Below are positions 1 through 8,996 of a stretch of 64,000 nt of DNA, piece after piece (position 1 is the first letter of the stretch; each line of letters begins with the position of its first letter). Made by a program: the position numbers and the translations under genes. This DNA is from Fuerstiella sp. (lineage in GTDB: Bacteria > Planctomycetota > Planctomycetia > Planctomycetales > Planctomycetaceae), in assembly GCA_022447225.1 (NCBI GenBank), contig JAKVAZ010000009.1, positions 124,001 through 188,000 of the forward strand, written 5' to 3'. The notes beneath the pieces are model-generated. The model saw nothing but the letters and a program-made list of their open reading frames with translations. It searched no databases and was not told the DNA's origin.

Positions 1-986
1 CCAATTTGTTCGCGCAGCCGAAGCAACTGATCGGTCACGCATTCGGGATCTCCCGATATGATGACATCTTCCATGAAGTAATCGATTGTACAGTCCGAAT
101 CCGCCTGTTGTTCGTCGCGTTTCCACATAGCCACACCGTCGGGGGCTGTTGCCTGGGTCAGATCAAGGATGTACTGAATACACGATCCCAGCGAATTCTT
201 TCGCGCCAGTCGCTGCGCATCCTCAGTCGAATCTGCCACCAGCACATTTCTCGCAACCGCCCAGTCGGAAGGGTCTGCCATTCGACCGGCGCCGGCTGCC
301 GCCTCAGCATAGGTCTGCCACTGTGCCTGCAGGCAGTCGGTGTGGAGCATGTGGTGACTAATAAAACGAAATCCTCGTTCCGCCGCTTTTTGCAGTCCGA
401 CCGAACTGCGGCTGATACTTGGAACGTAGATCGGCGGATGCGGCTGCTGAAACGGTTTGTGGAGATGCCCAACCCCAAGCTCAGTATGAAGATTGTCCTT
501 CATCCTGACGTTCCAGAACCGGCCTTCCATATCAACGGGCAGCTCCTCCTCCCACAGTCGCATGATCATGCCAATTGACTCAGAAACTCTCGCTCCCATT
601 TCACCTGGGGCCGATCCGAAAACCTCCATATCGGTCGGGATCGCACCCGGTCCAAAACAGACGTTCAGGCGTCCACGTGACATGTGATCCAGAAATGCGA
701 GCCTCCCCGCTACGTGCATAGGATGGTGATACTGCAGGCAGACCGGCGCAGGACCGATTCGAATTCGTTCCGTCAGGCCAAGTACTTTTCCCAGAAATAT
801 TTCCGGCATAACGATGTTCTCAATCGACGAAGAATGATGTTCGCCAACCCAGAAATCGTCAAACCCGAGTTCCTCACACTTGACTGCCAGTTCAAGGTCC
901 TCATCGATACATTGCGCCAGAGGCTTGCCTGGATCGTGAATCGGCATCACGAACATTCCAAGTCGCAGCGGTGTCACCTGGTTCAT
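1..986 (-). CDS. Luciferase-like (LLM class) flavin-dependent oxidoreductase, C-terminus cut by window edge
   Basis: The minus frame is open from ATG at 986 to the left edge (328 codons visible, no stop). The product begins MNQVTPLRLGMFVMPIH and carries LLM-family landmarks: DEDLELAVKCEELGF, FWVGEHH near residue 47, GPAPVCL, HVAGRLAFLDHMSRGRLNVCFG. Bacterial-luciferase-fold enzymes of this family use reduced flavin, usually FMNH2, and oxygen to oxidise or cleave organic substrates in the cytoplasm. It is about half identical by eye to the LLM protein at 2047-3186, so the two look like duplicates. Its ATG overlaps the stop of the upstream dehydrogenase as ATGA, and a strong GGAGG lies ahead of it, so translational coupling is likely. 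The substrate cannot be told from sequence. What is missing is only the C-terminal tail beyond the window. Confidence 0.9.
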   Translation of the reverse strand, partial: MNQVTPLRLGMFVMPIHDPGKPLAQCIDEDLELAVKCEELGFDDFWVGEHHSSSIENIVMPEIFLGKVLGLTERIRIGPAPVCLQYHHPMHVAGRLAFLDHMSRGRLNVCFGPGAIPTDMEVFGSAPGEMGARVSESIGMIMRLWEEELPVDMEGRFWNVRMKDNLHTELGVGHLHKPFQQPHPPIYVPSISRSSVGLQKAAERGFRFISHHMLHTDCLQAQWQTYAEAAAGAGRMADPSDWAVARNVLVADSTEDAQRLARKNSLGSCIQYILDLTQATAPDGVAMWKRDEQQADSDCTIDYFMEDVIISGDPECVTDQLLRLREQI

Positions 987-2050
987 TGCGTTACTCCTCC
1001 GTTCAGAATGCCGGAGAGGTCAATATCCAGGCGATCTCCGTGAGCGTAGAATTCCTGCAGAGTCCTGTCGTCAACCGGAATGCCCTCGATCTCACGTCTC
1101 CTCCGGACACGAAACTCGATTTCGCCAGGAACCAGGACTTCATCGAACCCGGGGGCGGGTGGAGAGGATTTCATATACGCCACGGTCTCGTCCATCAGTT
1201 GCTTAAATGTCTCGATCGGACAAAACGCGGAAGGATCGATGACGATGAAGCAGACTCCGTTGCCAAACACTTCCGTGTCCTGACAACTGATTCCGGCAAG
1301 TGCGCTGCCAAGAATTTCGACCAGAAGACTGAGTGCGAATCCTTTGTGTCCCACGCCACCGCCCAGTGGCATAATGCCTCCACGTGGTGGCCCGTAAAAC
1401 TCATTCGGATCATTGGTTGGGTTTCCGCCGGCATCCAGGATCCAGCCATCCGGAACTGACTGCCCCTCATTGCGATGGAATCGAATTTTTCCTTCCGGCG
1501 CTACCGAGGTGGAAAAATCGGCCACAATCGGATCTGCTCCCGTCGGGGCCGCCCAGGCGATGGGATTGGTTGCCAGTCGACCTTCCCGCCCGCCAAACGG
1601 AAGAACAAAGTGTCCGTAAACCGGGGAGTTGCATGTCGACAGCGCTATCATACCGCTGTCGGCTGCAAGCTGAACCCACGCACCGATGCGTCCGATATGG
1701 TTACAGCGTTTTGTAATCACACAGGCCGTTCGCTGCTCACGCGCCATACGAACGGCCTCATTTACAGCACGTTCCGCTCCCACGGCACCGAATCCCTGAC
1801 CACAGTCGACAACGGCAGTGGTCGGCCCCGTTTGCTGAATCGATACCGGCGCTTCAATATCAATCGAACCATCGGCTACAAATCCCAGATATTCGGGAAT
1901 TCGCATCACTCCATGCGAGTCATGCCCCATCAGACTGCTGGTAACCAGTGCTCCAACCGTTGCCTGGGCTTTAGACTCTTCAACACCGGCCGCAGCAAAC
2001 AGCTCCATTCCGGCATGTGAAACGGCCTCTGACTGATAAAGCTGACTCAT
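983..2050 (-). CDS. Ldh family (malate/L-lactate/ureidoglycolate type) NAD(P)-dependent oxidoreductase
   Basis: This 355-residue protein has the length and motifs of the malate/L-lactate dehydrogenase family (PF02615, which includes AllD, ComC and YlbC): DSHGVMRIPEYL near residue 43, a conserved His in KRCNHIGRIGAW, ATNPIAWAAPTG near residue 160 and GHKGFALSLLVEILG near residue 233. Members oxidise or reduce 2-hydroxy/2-oxo acids with a nicotinamide cofactor in the cytoplasm. The gene sits between two luciferase-like genes and overlaps both by ATGA; a GGAG motif lies 6 bases before its ATG. The three genes therefore look like one pathway unit, with this enzyme probably acting on a hydroxy or keto acid made or used by the flavin enzymes (inference). 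The exact substrate is unknown. Confidence 0.9.
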   Translation of the reverse strand: MSQLYQSEAVSHAGMELFAAAGVEESKAQATVGALVTSSLMGHDSHGVMRIPEYLGFVADGSIDIEAPVSIQQTGPTTAVVDCGQGFGAVGAERAVNEAVRMAREQRTACVITKRCNHIGRIGAWVQLAADSGMIALSTCNSPVYGHFVLPFGGREGRLATNPIAWAAPTGADPIVADFSTSVAPEGKIRFHRNEGQSVPDGWILDAGGNPTNDPNEFYGPPRGGIMPLGGGVGHKGFALSLLVEILGSALAGISCQDTEVFGNGVCFIVIDPSAFCPIETFKQLMDETVAYMKSSPPAPGFDEVLVPGEIEFRVRRRREIEGIPVDDRTLQEFYAHGDRLDIDLSGILNGGVTQ

Positions 2051-3186
2051 ACTGACTCCAGTGATGTTGATTCCCTTACGTCACTTCCACAAACGGCTTT
2101 GTTGAGGGCGGGCATCAGTTCATTGGCAAACAGTTCCATACTGCGAATCCAGACGTCTTTGTCATCCCAGTCGTAACTCATCAGGATCAGCGTCCCAAAC
2201 TCACCGGTTTCTTCCACCAGCATCAGCAACCGCCGCAGAACCTCATCCACATCGCCGGCAATGATCTGTTCGGTCATCAAAAAGTCCAGATTGCATTCCG
2301 AATCGGGCATGTCCAGATCACGTTTGTAAATCTGACGCCCCAAGCCTTTGTCAAAAAGCCCGCCGATGTATTCGTAATTTCTTCCCATTGAATTTGTCCG
2401 GGCAAGTTCAACTGCTTCCCGGGTTGTATCCGCCAGCAGTATCGATCTTGCGACTTTGAAATCAGAGCGGCAGGGCGTGCGTCCAACTTCGTTCGCTCCG
2501 GCCGCATAAGTATTCCACTGATCGGCAACCACATTTCCGGTCACCAGACAATGGGCAAACGGCTGAAAACCCCGCTGCCCCGCCACTGTCATACTGTACG
2601 AATTGCGGCTTGTACCCGGCATCGATATCGGCGGATGCGGTTTTTGAAACGGCTGGTGGATGTACCCAATCAAAGATTCCTCATCCACCGTGTCCGCCAG
2701 CCGAAATTTCCAGAATTCACCGTTGTATTCATAGGGGGGACCATGCGACCACAGATCAAGTATCACATCAATCGCCTCAAGTGCCATACGTCCGCCGTCT
2801 TTGGGTTCGATTCCGAACAATTCATGATCAGCTGTGACGCTGCCGTTTCCCATGCACAGATTAAGCCGTCCCTTTGCAAGATGGTCCAGCATTGCCAGAC
2901 GACCGGCAACCATGGCCGGATGATGCTGATTCAAACACAGAGGCGCGGGCCCCATACGAATGCTGCTGGTTTCACCGAGGGCCCGCGCAATGAACATCTC
3001 GGGCATCACGATCGTTTCATATTTCATCGTGTGATGCTCACCGATCCAGAACTCACTGAAGCCCAGTTCCTCAGCGCGAATGATCAGTTCAAGATCTTCG
3101 TCATAACCCTGCGAAAGTGGTTTTTCGGGTACGTGAAACGGCATAATGAACATGCCGTAATCGATCTGCTGAACGCTCTGAGCCAT
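2047..3186 (-). CDS. Luciferase-like (LLM class) flavin-dependent oxidoreductase
   Basis: Predicted 379 residues, a complete LLM-class (PF00296) TIM-barrel monooxygenase. Landmarks include DYGMFIMPFH at the N-terminus, DEDLELIIRAEELGF, FWIGEHHTM, RMGPAPLCLNQHHPAMVAGR and KGRLNLCMG. The open frame extends upstream to 3258, but the ATG at 3186 is chosen because homology begins there and GAGG precedes it by about 11 bases. It is the first of three overlapping genes (LLM, Ldh, LLM) and lies 126 bp downstream of the Nramp-like transporter, probably in the same transcript. Such enzymes need FMNH2 from a reductase, and none is visible here. The paralogous pair recalls LuxA/LuxB, so the two products could form a heterodimer (inference). 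Confidence 0.9.
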   Translation of the reverse strand: MAQSVQQIDYGMFIMPFHVPEKPLSQGYDEDLELIIRAEELGFSEFWIGEHHTMKYETIVMPEMFIARALGETSSIRMGPAPLCLNQHHPAMVAGRLAMLDHLAKGRLNLCMGNGSVTADHELFGIEPKDGGRMALEAIDVILDLWSHGPPYEYNGEFWKFRLADTVDEESLIGYIHQPFQKPHPPISMPGTSRNSYSMTVAGQRGFQPFAHCLVTGNVVADQWNTYAAGANEVGRTPCRSDFKVARSILLADTTREAVELARTNSMGRNYEYIGGLFDKGLGRQIYKRDLDMPDSECNLDFLMTEQIIAGDVDEVLRRLLMLVEETGEFGTLILMSYDWDDKDVWIRSMELFANELMPALNKAVCGSDVRESTSLESV

Positions 3187-3312
3187 TTTCCCGGGTCCTC
3201 GTTTCCTGATAACTGAGTCGGTCGTATCGACCGATCGGAGACACCCACTAATCTGCATTAATCAAAATTGACATCGGCCACAGATGGTAACGGGTCGTTC
3301 ATATCCGCGGAA

Positions 3313-5025
3313 CTACGTGCCCCTGTTTTCCATCCACTGACGAAACGGCCTGACGACAATGAGACTGAACAACGTAACGGCGAAAATTCCTGACATCGAA
3401 AACCATCTGGACTGCAACAGACCGCCGTCCGGATCGTGATTGTCCCAGTAACCTTTCAGCCCCAGGCCCAAAAACAACAAGCCGGAACTAACGTACAGTA
3501 CTCTTATCAGGAGAGATGACCTGAGGCCTGCCGGCACGTGGTTCATTTCGATCCACAGGTTCGAAAGACAAAAGATGCCACACGCAAGTACCCCCGTGAA
3601 CAGGTTCACCGGTCGTAAAACAATCAGAATCACTTCTTTTGGACTCGGTGACCGGGACTCGGTTTCCTGAGCCGGCATCTGCTCCTCCACGCTGCCCGGA
3701 CGGTCTGCTGCGTCACTGCTCTCTGAATTCAACGGCACCGTCTGTTGTGCGGATACGGTCCTGGCATTTTCACGCCCCGCAGCAAACACATGGTTGAACA
3801 TCAGCAGAATCACAAAGGCAGAAAAAACGGCATGCCAGATCAGCACCACTCGGGCGATGGACTGACGACGCACATTGACCCAGTCCCGATTGAACGAACG
3901 GAGAAGCTCCGTTACCACTGCAACCCCGATCTCGACGGTCCCGTACAGCGTTCCGAACATAGTCAGAATCGCACCAATCACATACAGCGGATACAGCCAG
4001 GGATGAACTTCGGTAAGAATCCGGGCCTGTTGTCCGAGCATATCACCACTGTCCGGAATCTCTTCTGCCGGAGCAAGCAGTTCCACACCTGACGCCACAA
4101 ACACCGCACTGAACGCCACGATAAGAGTGAAACTAATGCCACAGTCGATGACGGGAGCTTTTAACCATTTCCTGGCAGGATGATGCGGGTCATCCGCCAT
4201 ATTCTTCAGATCAACCTGGGTTGGAGGTGTCACCCCCGCATAGCCCCAACGTTTTTCTCTCAGCCAGGTTGTATAGGCCATGTAATCAAACGCCGCTCCT
4301 CCGATAACTCCGACATATGTTGTGAGTTCAACCCATTTAGGGGTTTCCCAGATCGTCTGATATTTGTGTTCGATCCATGCCGGATAATCACCGAACCGGG
4401 GCGAGATAAAACCGCGCATCATTTCAGTGTAATTCGGATCGTACATCACCAGAGAGACAACCGCCGCAACCATCAACGCGAACACCACCACAATCTGGAT
4501 GCGTTCCATGAACGTGTAACCGCCACTGAAACAGAGCGCAACGACCAGACCAACCAGCAAAAGGGCCCACATAAACTGTGCACCACCGAAAAGGCTGTCA
4601 GTCGTACCACTGAGCAGAGCTACGTAATTTCCGAGTGTGCTGCTGTGAAAGCTCACCCAGATCGGCTGAACAACACAAATCATCAGCAACAGCATCATCG
4701 GGAGCCACCCGCGAGGCCCTGGCAACTCCATCATGCGTTGAAACGGGTGAACACCTGTCAGAAGCAAATGTTTGGAAGTCCCGAATACGAGGACCCACTT
4801 CAACATTGAGATAAAAAGAAACAGAAACAGGATGTTGTAGCCGAACAGAACTCCACCGCGGGTTGAGAAAATGAGTTCGCCCGTACCAATCGTTACGCTG
4901 GCAACGACGGCCCCCGGACCAAACAACGTTAACCAAGCCAGCGGACTTCTGGAGGTCAATGCTCTGGGCAGGTCCGGCAGTGATTCGTTACGGTCAGCCG
5001 CATCGTCGTTCGCCACTTGTGACAT
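3313..5025 (-). CDS. Nramp-like integral membrane transporter with altered metal-site motif
   Basis: About 570 residues with at least ten hydrophobic segments, and the GPGAVVASVTIGTGE start of the first membrane helix recalling Nramp family transporters (PF01566). The sequence GGAAFDYMAYTTWLREKRWG near residue 250 matches the position of Nramp helix 6. The hallmark DPGN metal-binding motif of helix 1 is replaced by residues around TIGTGE (45-50), and the MPH motif of helix 6 is not evident, so transport of Mn2+ or Fe2+ should not be assumed. An insert of about 50 polar residues (near 410-460, rich in Glu, Ser and Pro) separates the last helices. The start at 5025 is preferred over 5055 because GAGA precedes it. 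It leads into the LLM-Ldh-LLM genes, so it may import their substrate (inference). Confidence 0.75.
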   Translation of the reverse strand: MSQVANDDAADRNESLPDLPRALTSRSPLAWLTLFGPGAVVASVTIGTGELIFSTRGGVLFGYNILFLFLFISMLKWVLVFGTSKHLLLTGVHPFQRMMELPGPRGWLPMMLLLMICVVQPIWVSFHSSTLGNYVALLSGTTDSLFGGAQFMWALLLVGLVVALCFSGGYTFMERIQIVVVFALMVAAVVSLVMYDPNYTEMMRGFISPRFGDYPAWIEHKYQTIWETPKWVELTTYVGVIGGAAFDYMAYTTWLREKRWGYAGVTPPTQVDLKNMADDPHHPARKWLKAPVIDCGISFTLIVAFSAVFVASGVELLAPAEEIPDSGDMLGQQARILTEVHPWLYPLYVIGAILTMFGTLYGTVEIGVAVVTELLRSFNRDWVNVRRQSIARVVLIWHAVFSAFVILLMFNHVFAAGRENARTVSAQQTVPLNSESSDAADRPGSVEEQMPAQETESRSPSPKEVILIVLRPVNLFTGVLACGIFCLSNLWIEMNHVPAGLRSSLLIRVLYVSSGLLFLGLGLKGYWDNHDPDGGLLQSRWFSMSGIFAVTLFSLIVVRPFRQWMENRGT

Positions 5026-5618
5026 GTGCGTCTCTATCACTTCAAAAGGACACATACGGTGGAGTCAGCTCATGCTAACGTAACCCGTTGACGACCGCCT
5101 CCCACATCGATCGTTTTCCCTGATTCACCAGTCTTCTTTGCACCATCAAAGACTTACAAACTGTTCACTCTCCGTAACGCAGTTCCGATCCAGGTCGAAA
5201 CGGTTTCAGCTCTGCCACACTTCGGTCGTGCCTCACAACGCCCGAAACAGACAATCAAGCTGGACCGACAATTCAGATCTGTTCAGACATCCACAGAAGC
5301 GACTCCGGACCGCAATTGGTGTGATCCGACTGCTGTCAGATTGCAGACACGATACCGAATCTGCAAAACACGGTCAGTTCGAACCGGGCCCGGTTCCTGA
5401 ATCCAAACACACTGGATATTGAGTAAAGCTGACGGTACCCGCATGAAGAACTTCCACACTCTCGACGGGAAGACACCGCATCGGTGATGCCAAAGCGTTC
5501 GACGTCTGTGCAAAAGGACAACATTCTGACGGAAGACCCGGTATAGTGGAGTACTCTGCAACCTGATCCGAACGTTCTGCCGGTCTGCACAAGCTGTCCC
5601 GGCCAACAGGAAGTCCTG
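5026..5618. other. Divergent intergenic region, no gene seen
   Basis: This 593-bp stretch separates the minus-strand transporter operon from the plus-strand dehydrogenase, so it must hold promoters for both. I see no convincing coding frame: the open frames on both strands have arginine-, serine- and cysteine-rich shadow-like translations. A short inverted repeat GAAACGGTTTC near 5198 could be an operator but is too short to call. No clear sigma-70 promoter pair stood out. Confidence 0.5.
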
Positions 5619-8600
5619 ATGCGAGCACTGTCCCTGCTGAATGTCCTGATCATGGCTCTGCCGGCCTGCCAGATCATGGCGAATGAGGAAACATCTGAAG
5701 CCGCCGAATCGGATACCACGCCGTTTGGCCTTACAAACCGCATACCGTGGACCACTTCACGTATTGCCGGCACGCCCGAACCACCTCCACCTTATACGGT
5801 CAGTCGGGCTTTCCCTAACCTGACATTTGAAAACCCGGTCTGCATCGCACAGGAGCCTGGCACCAACCGCTTCATGGTTGCCGAAAACGGCGGCCGAATC
5901 TATGCGTTCACCAAAGACACGGCCGACACGGCGTCTCGTGAACTGTTCCTTGACGCCGGACGCAATCTGTACGCCTTCTCCTTTCACCCCAACTACGAAC
6001 AAAACGGCTTTGTCTTCACACACAGTCCAAACGGAACAAAACCCGCTGAACCGCAGCCGGATGACCTACCGGGTTCCTCAACGGAAAACGAAAGCAGTGG
6101 AGACAGTACCGAAAACGACAATTCAGACAGCGGGCAAACTGAACACACCAGCCGGGAACCGGAAACCGAAAAACAAGACCCTCCGGTCCCTCAACCGGAA
6201 GATCTGCCACCTCATCGCCGGAGTCGCGTGTCACGTTTTCAGGCGGTGGGCACCACATCCCGCCGCTGCCTGCCGGAAAGTGAAAAGATCATCATCGAAT
6301 GGCCGTCAGGGGGACATAACGGCGGCGAAGCGATTATTGGACCGGATGGATACTTATATGTTTCCACCGGTGACGGTTCGTCAGGGTCAGACGCAAAGGT
6401 AACCGGACAGGGCGTGAACGACCTGCTGGCCGTGATCCTGCGGCTCGATGTGGATCATCCTGCCGAAGGCAAAGCCTATTCTGTCCCTTCCGACAATCCC
6501 TTTATCGATTACCCGGGAGCCCGACCGGAAATCTGGGCCTTCGGTTTCCGCAACCCGTGGCGGATGAGTTTCGACCGGAAAACGGGTGACCTGTGGGTCG
6601 GCGACGTCGGTCAGGATTTGTGGGAGATGATCTGGCGTGTGCAACGAGGCGGCAACTACGGCTGGAGCGTTCAGGAGGGGTCCCATCCATTCCATCCGAA
6701 TCAGCAAACCGGTCCTGGTCCGATTTTGCCGCCTGTCGTCGAACATCACCATGTGGAATGTCGATCGATTACCGGTGGCTATGTGTACTACGGTAAAAAA
6801 TTCCCGAAACTCAACGGCACCTATTTCTATGGTGACTATCAATACGGCATGCTCTGGGGGATTCGTCTCAACGGTCAGCGGGTAACCTGGCATGAGGTGC
6901 TGGCCAGCACGCCGCTGCAGATTTCCAGTTTCACAATGAGTCGGGCAGGAGACATCTATATGCTCGACTACCTCACTTCTTCGATCTATGAACTCATGCC
7001 CGCTGAGCATAACGATGAAAGTCCTCATTTTCCCCGCAAGCTCAGTGAAACAGGTCTTTTCACCTCGCTCAGCAATCACCAGGTCGCTCCAGGAGTCATA
7101 GGTTATTCGGTAAACACACCACAATGGATCGATGGCGCAACCAAGGAACGGTTCATGGCAATCCCGGGTGACTCAAAAATCGAATTCGTCGAAAGAAGTA
7201 AAGATGCTCAGACGTGGGTCTTGCCGGATGGCACCGTGAACCTTGAAACCATCTCAGTTGAAATGGAGTCCGGCAATCCCGCATCAAAACGCAGGATTGA
7301 GACGCGCATCATGGTCAAACAGTCCGGAAAGGAAGAATTCTGGCTTGGTTATTCGTATCTGTGGAATGACGAACAGACGGATGCCGCTCTTGTCGAAGCC
7401 AACGGCCGGGACATTCCCCTCATCATCATCGATTCACTGGCTGCTGAGGGAACTCGACAGCAGACATGGCACGTTCCAGGTCGTAATGAGTGCATGGTCT
7501 GCCACTCACGAGCGGCCGGATTTGTACTGGGCCCGAGGACGGTACAGATGAACCGTGACCATGATTACCTCCGGGGCACCGACAACCAACTGCGGACATT
7601 GAATCACATCGGTCTGTTTGCCGAGCCGCTAAACAAGCCCCCGGAAGATTTCGAGTCTCTTGCTGATGCGTACGATCCGACAGCTGACCTGAACGACCGG
7701 GCTCGGGCTTACCTGCACGTCAACTGTTCCGGTTGCCATGTGGCTGACGGCGGAGGCAATGCAAAAATGGACATGAAATACCATCAACCACTGCAGGACA
7801 CCGGCCTGACCGACTCACCGATGCACGGCACGTTTGGTCTGAGCAATGCCCGACTCGTCGTCCCCGGTGACCCTTACGCATCTGTATTATTCTACCGCCT
7901 CGCCAAGTGGGGTCGCGGACGAATGCCGCATGTCGGCTCAAATCTGCATGATGAACAGGGACTGCATCTGATTCACAACTGGATCACGCACCTTCCGGAT
8001 GTATCAGACGATCCCGGACGTGCATCAGCCAATCCGCCTCCAACATCGCAAACACCGGACGCGGAAGAAGCACAGCAACTGCGGATCCGGAACAAACTGA
8101 TCAGCAAAGATCGTATTGCCGAGGCAGCGGTGCGAAGAAAATCGGTGGACAACGAACTGCGTTCCGTGACGGCAGAACTGCAGCGAGCCGAACAACTCAC
8201 CGCGGAACACCAGACTGAAGAACTCGACAAACTGCTGTCGTCACCCCGAACGGCTTTGGAACTCGTCCAACTTGTTCAGCAACACATGACGTCTGATGGT
8301 GTCCGCCGTCAGCTGATCGCCCGGGGCGCTGCTCACTCCGATACCAATGTGCGTGATCTGTTCGAGCGGTTTCTACCCGAAAACCAGCGAACCCGGCGGC
8401 TGGGAAATGTGATCGCCCCGGCCGAGATCCTGGCACTGGACGGTAATGCCGAACATGGACGGGAGTTTTTCTTCACGGCAACCGCGTTGCAGTGCAGCGG
8501 CTGCCACCGACTGGAAGGGAAGGGCGGAACGATTGGTCCCGATCTCAGTCAGGTTGGTCGGAAATACAAGCAGCGCGAACTTCTGGAAGAACTGCTTGCA

Positions 8601-8885
8601 CCGTCGCGCAGGATCGATCCGAAATACAGAACACATGTTCTGGTGACCACTCAGGGACAAAGCTATACCGGCATTCTTACCGAAAATTCTGCACAGCACG
8701 TGGTTTTGAAAGTTCTAAAAAACGGAAGGTCGGTCGAAGTCCGGGTACTGACCGAAGACGTGGAGGAACTGGTTCCACAGCAAACGTCGCTGATGCCGGA
8801 GGGAATGCTTCGTGACCTCACCCCGCAGCAGGCCGCCGACCTGCTGGCGTTTCTGAGTTCATTGAACCAGGAACCATCGGAGTAG
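5619..8885 (+). CDS. Secreted GSDH-type (glucose/sorbosone) dehydrogenase fused to three CxxCH heme sites
   Basis: A 1088-residue protein with an N-terminal signal peptide (residues 1-22, AGGA ahead of the ATG). Residues about 50-470 match the six-bladed PQQ-dependent glucose/sorbosone dehydrogenase propeller: SGGHNGGEAIIGPDGYLYVSTGDG, GFRNPWRMSFDR, VGDVGQDLWEMIWRV, GNYGWSVQEG, GGYVYYGKKFP. A low-complexity acidic and proline-rich insert (about 143-200) interrupts the propeller. CxxCH heme sites follow at about 625 (CMVCH), 703 (CSGCH) and 958 (CSGCH, followed by GPDLS, as in the Pirellula/Verrucomicrobium heme-binding domain TIGR02603). It probably oxidises a sugar in the periplasm and passes electrons along its own hemes. 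Calling PQQ the cofactor is by family; the ligands were not verified. Confidence 0.88.
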   Translation: MRALSLLNVLIMALPACQIMANEETSEAAESDTTPFGLTNRIPWTTSRIAGTPEPPPPYTVSRAFPNLTFENPVCIAQEPGTNRFMVAENGGRIYAFTKDTADTASRELFLDAGRNLYAFSFHPNYEQNGFVFTHSPNGTKPAEPQPDDLPGSSTENESSGDSTENDNSDSGQTEHTSREPETEKQDPPVPQPEDLPPHRRSRVSRFQAVGTTSRRCLPESEKIIIEWPSGGHNGGEAIIGPDGYLYVSTGDGSSGSDAKVTGQGVNDLLAVILRLDVDHPAEGKAYSVPSDNPFIDYPGARPEIWAFGFRNPWRMSFDRKTGDLWVGDVGQDLWEMIWRVQRGGNYGWSVQEGSHPFHPNQQTGPGPILPPVVEHHHVECRSITGGYVYYGKKFPKLNGTYFYGDYQYGMLWGIRLNGQRVTWHEVLASTPLQISSFTMSRAGDIYMLDYLTSSIYELMPAEHNDESPHFPRKLSETGLFTSLSNHQVAPGVIGYSVNTPQWIDGATKERFMAIPGDSKIEFVERSKDAQTWVLPDGTVNLETISVEMESGNPASKRRIETRIMVKQSGKEEFWLGYSYLWNDEQTDAALVEANGRDIPLIIIDSLAAEGTRQQTWHVPGRNECMVCHSRAAGFVLGPRTVQMNRDHDYLRGTDNQLRTLNHIGLFAEPLNKPPEDFESLADAYDPTADLNDRARAYLHVNCSGCHVADGGGNAKMDMKYHQPLQDTGLTDSPMHGTFGLSNARLVVPGDPYASVLFYRLAKWGRGRMPHVGSNLHDEQGLHLIHNWITHLPDVSDDPGRASANPPPTSQTPDAEEAQQLRIRNKLISKDRIAEAAVRRKSVDNELRSVTAELQRAEQLTAEHQTEELDKLLSSPRTALELVQLVQQHMTSDGVRRQLIARGAAHSDTNVRDLFERFLPENQRTRRLGNVIAPAEILALDGNAEHGREFFFTATALQCSGCHRLEGKGGTIGPDLSQVGRKYKQRELLEELLAPSRRIDPKYRTHVLVTTQGQSYTGILTENSAQHVVLKVLKNGRSVEVRVLTEDVEELVPQQTSLMPEGMLRDLTPQQAADLLAFLSSLNQEPSE

Positions 8886-8886
8886 T

Positions 8887-8930
8887 CGTGCAGACCCGAG
8901 AAACACGAGTTCCAATTCGTGTTCTGCACG
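8887..8930. terminator. Bulged hairpin after the GSDH-cytochrome gene, possible bidirectional terminator
   Basis: It starts one base after the stop codon. Outer arms CGTGCAGA/TCTGCACG (8 bp) and inner arms ACACGA/TCGTGT (6 bp) are contiguous on the 3' side and separated by an 8-base bulge on the 5' side, closing on an 8-base loop. It lies between convergent genes. No run of T follows immediately, though ATTTTATTTT occurs 12 bases later, so intrinsic termination is uncertain. Confidence 0.5.
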
Positions 8931-8996
8931 CGATCGACGGGAATTTTATTTTCCAGTCTGCCACGGCATCGGATCATCCAAGACTCTGTCCCGGGA

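Noticed and set aside
6-578. Plus-strand open frame of 190 codons at the left edge
   Set aside because: It is the shadow of the luciferase-like gene on the minus strand, whose translation matches the family along its whole length.
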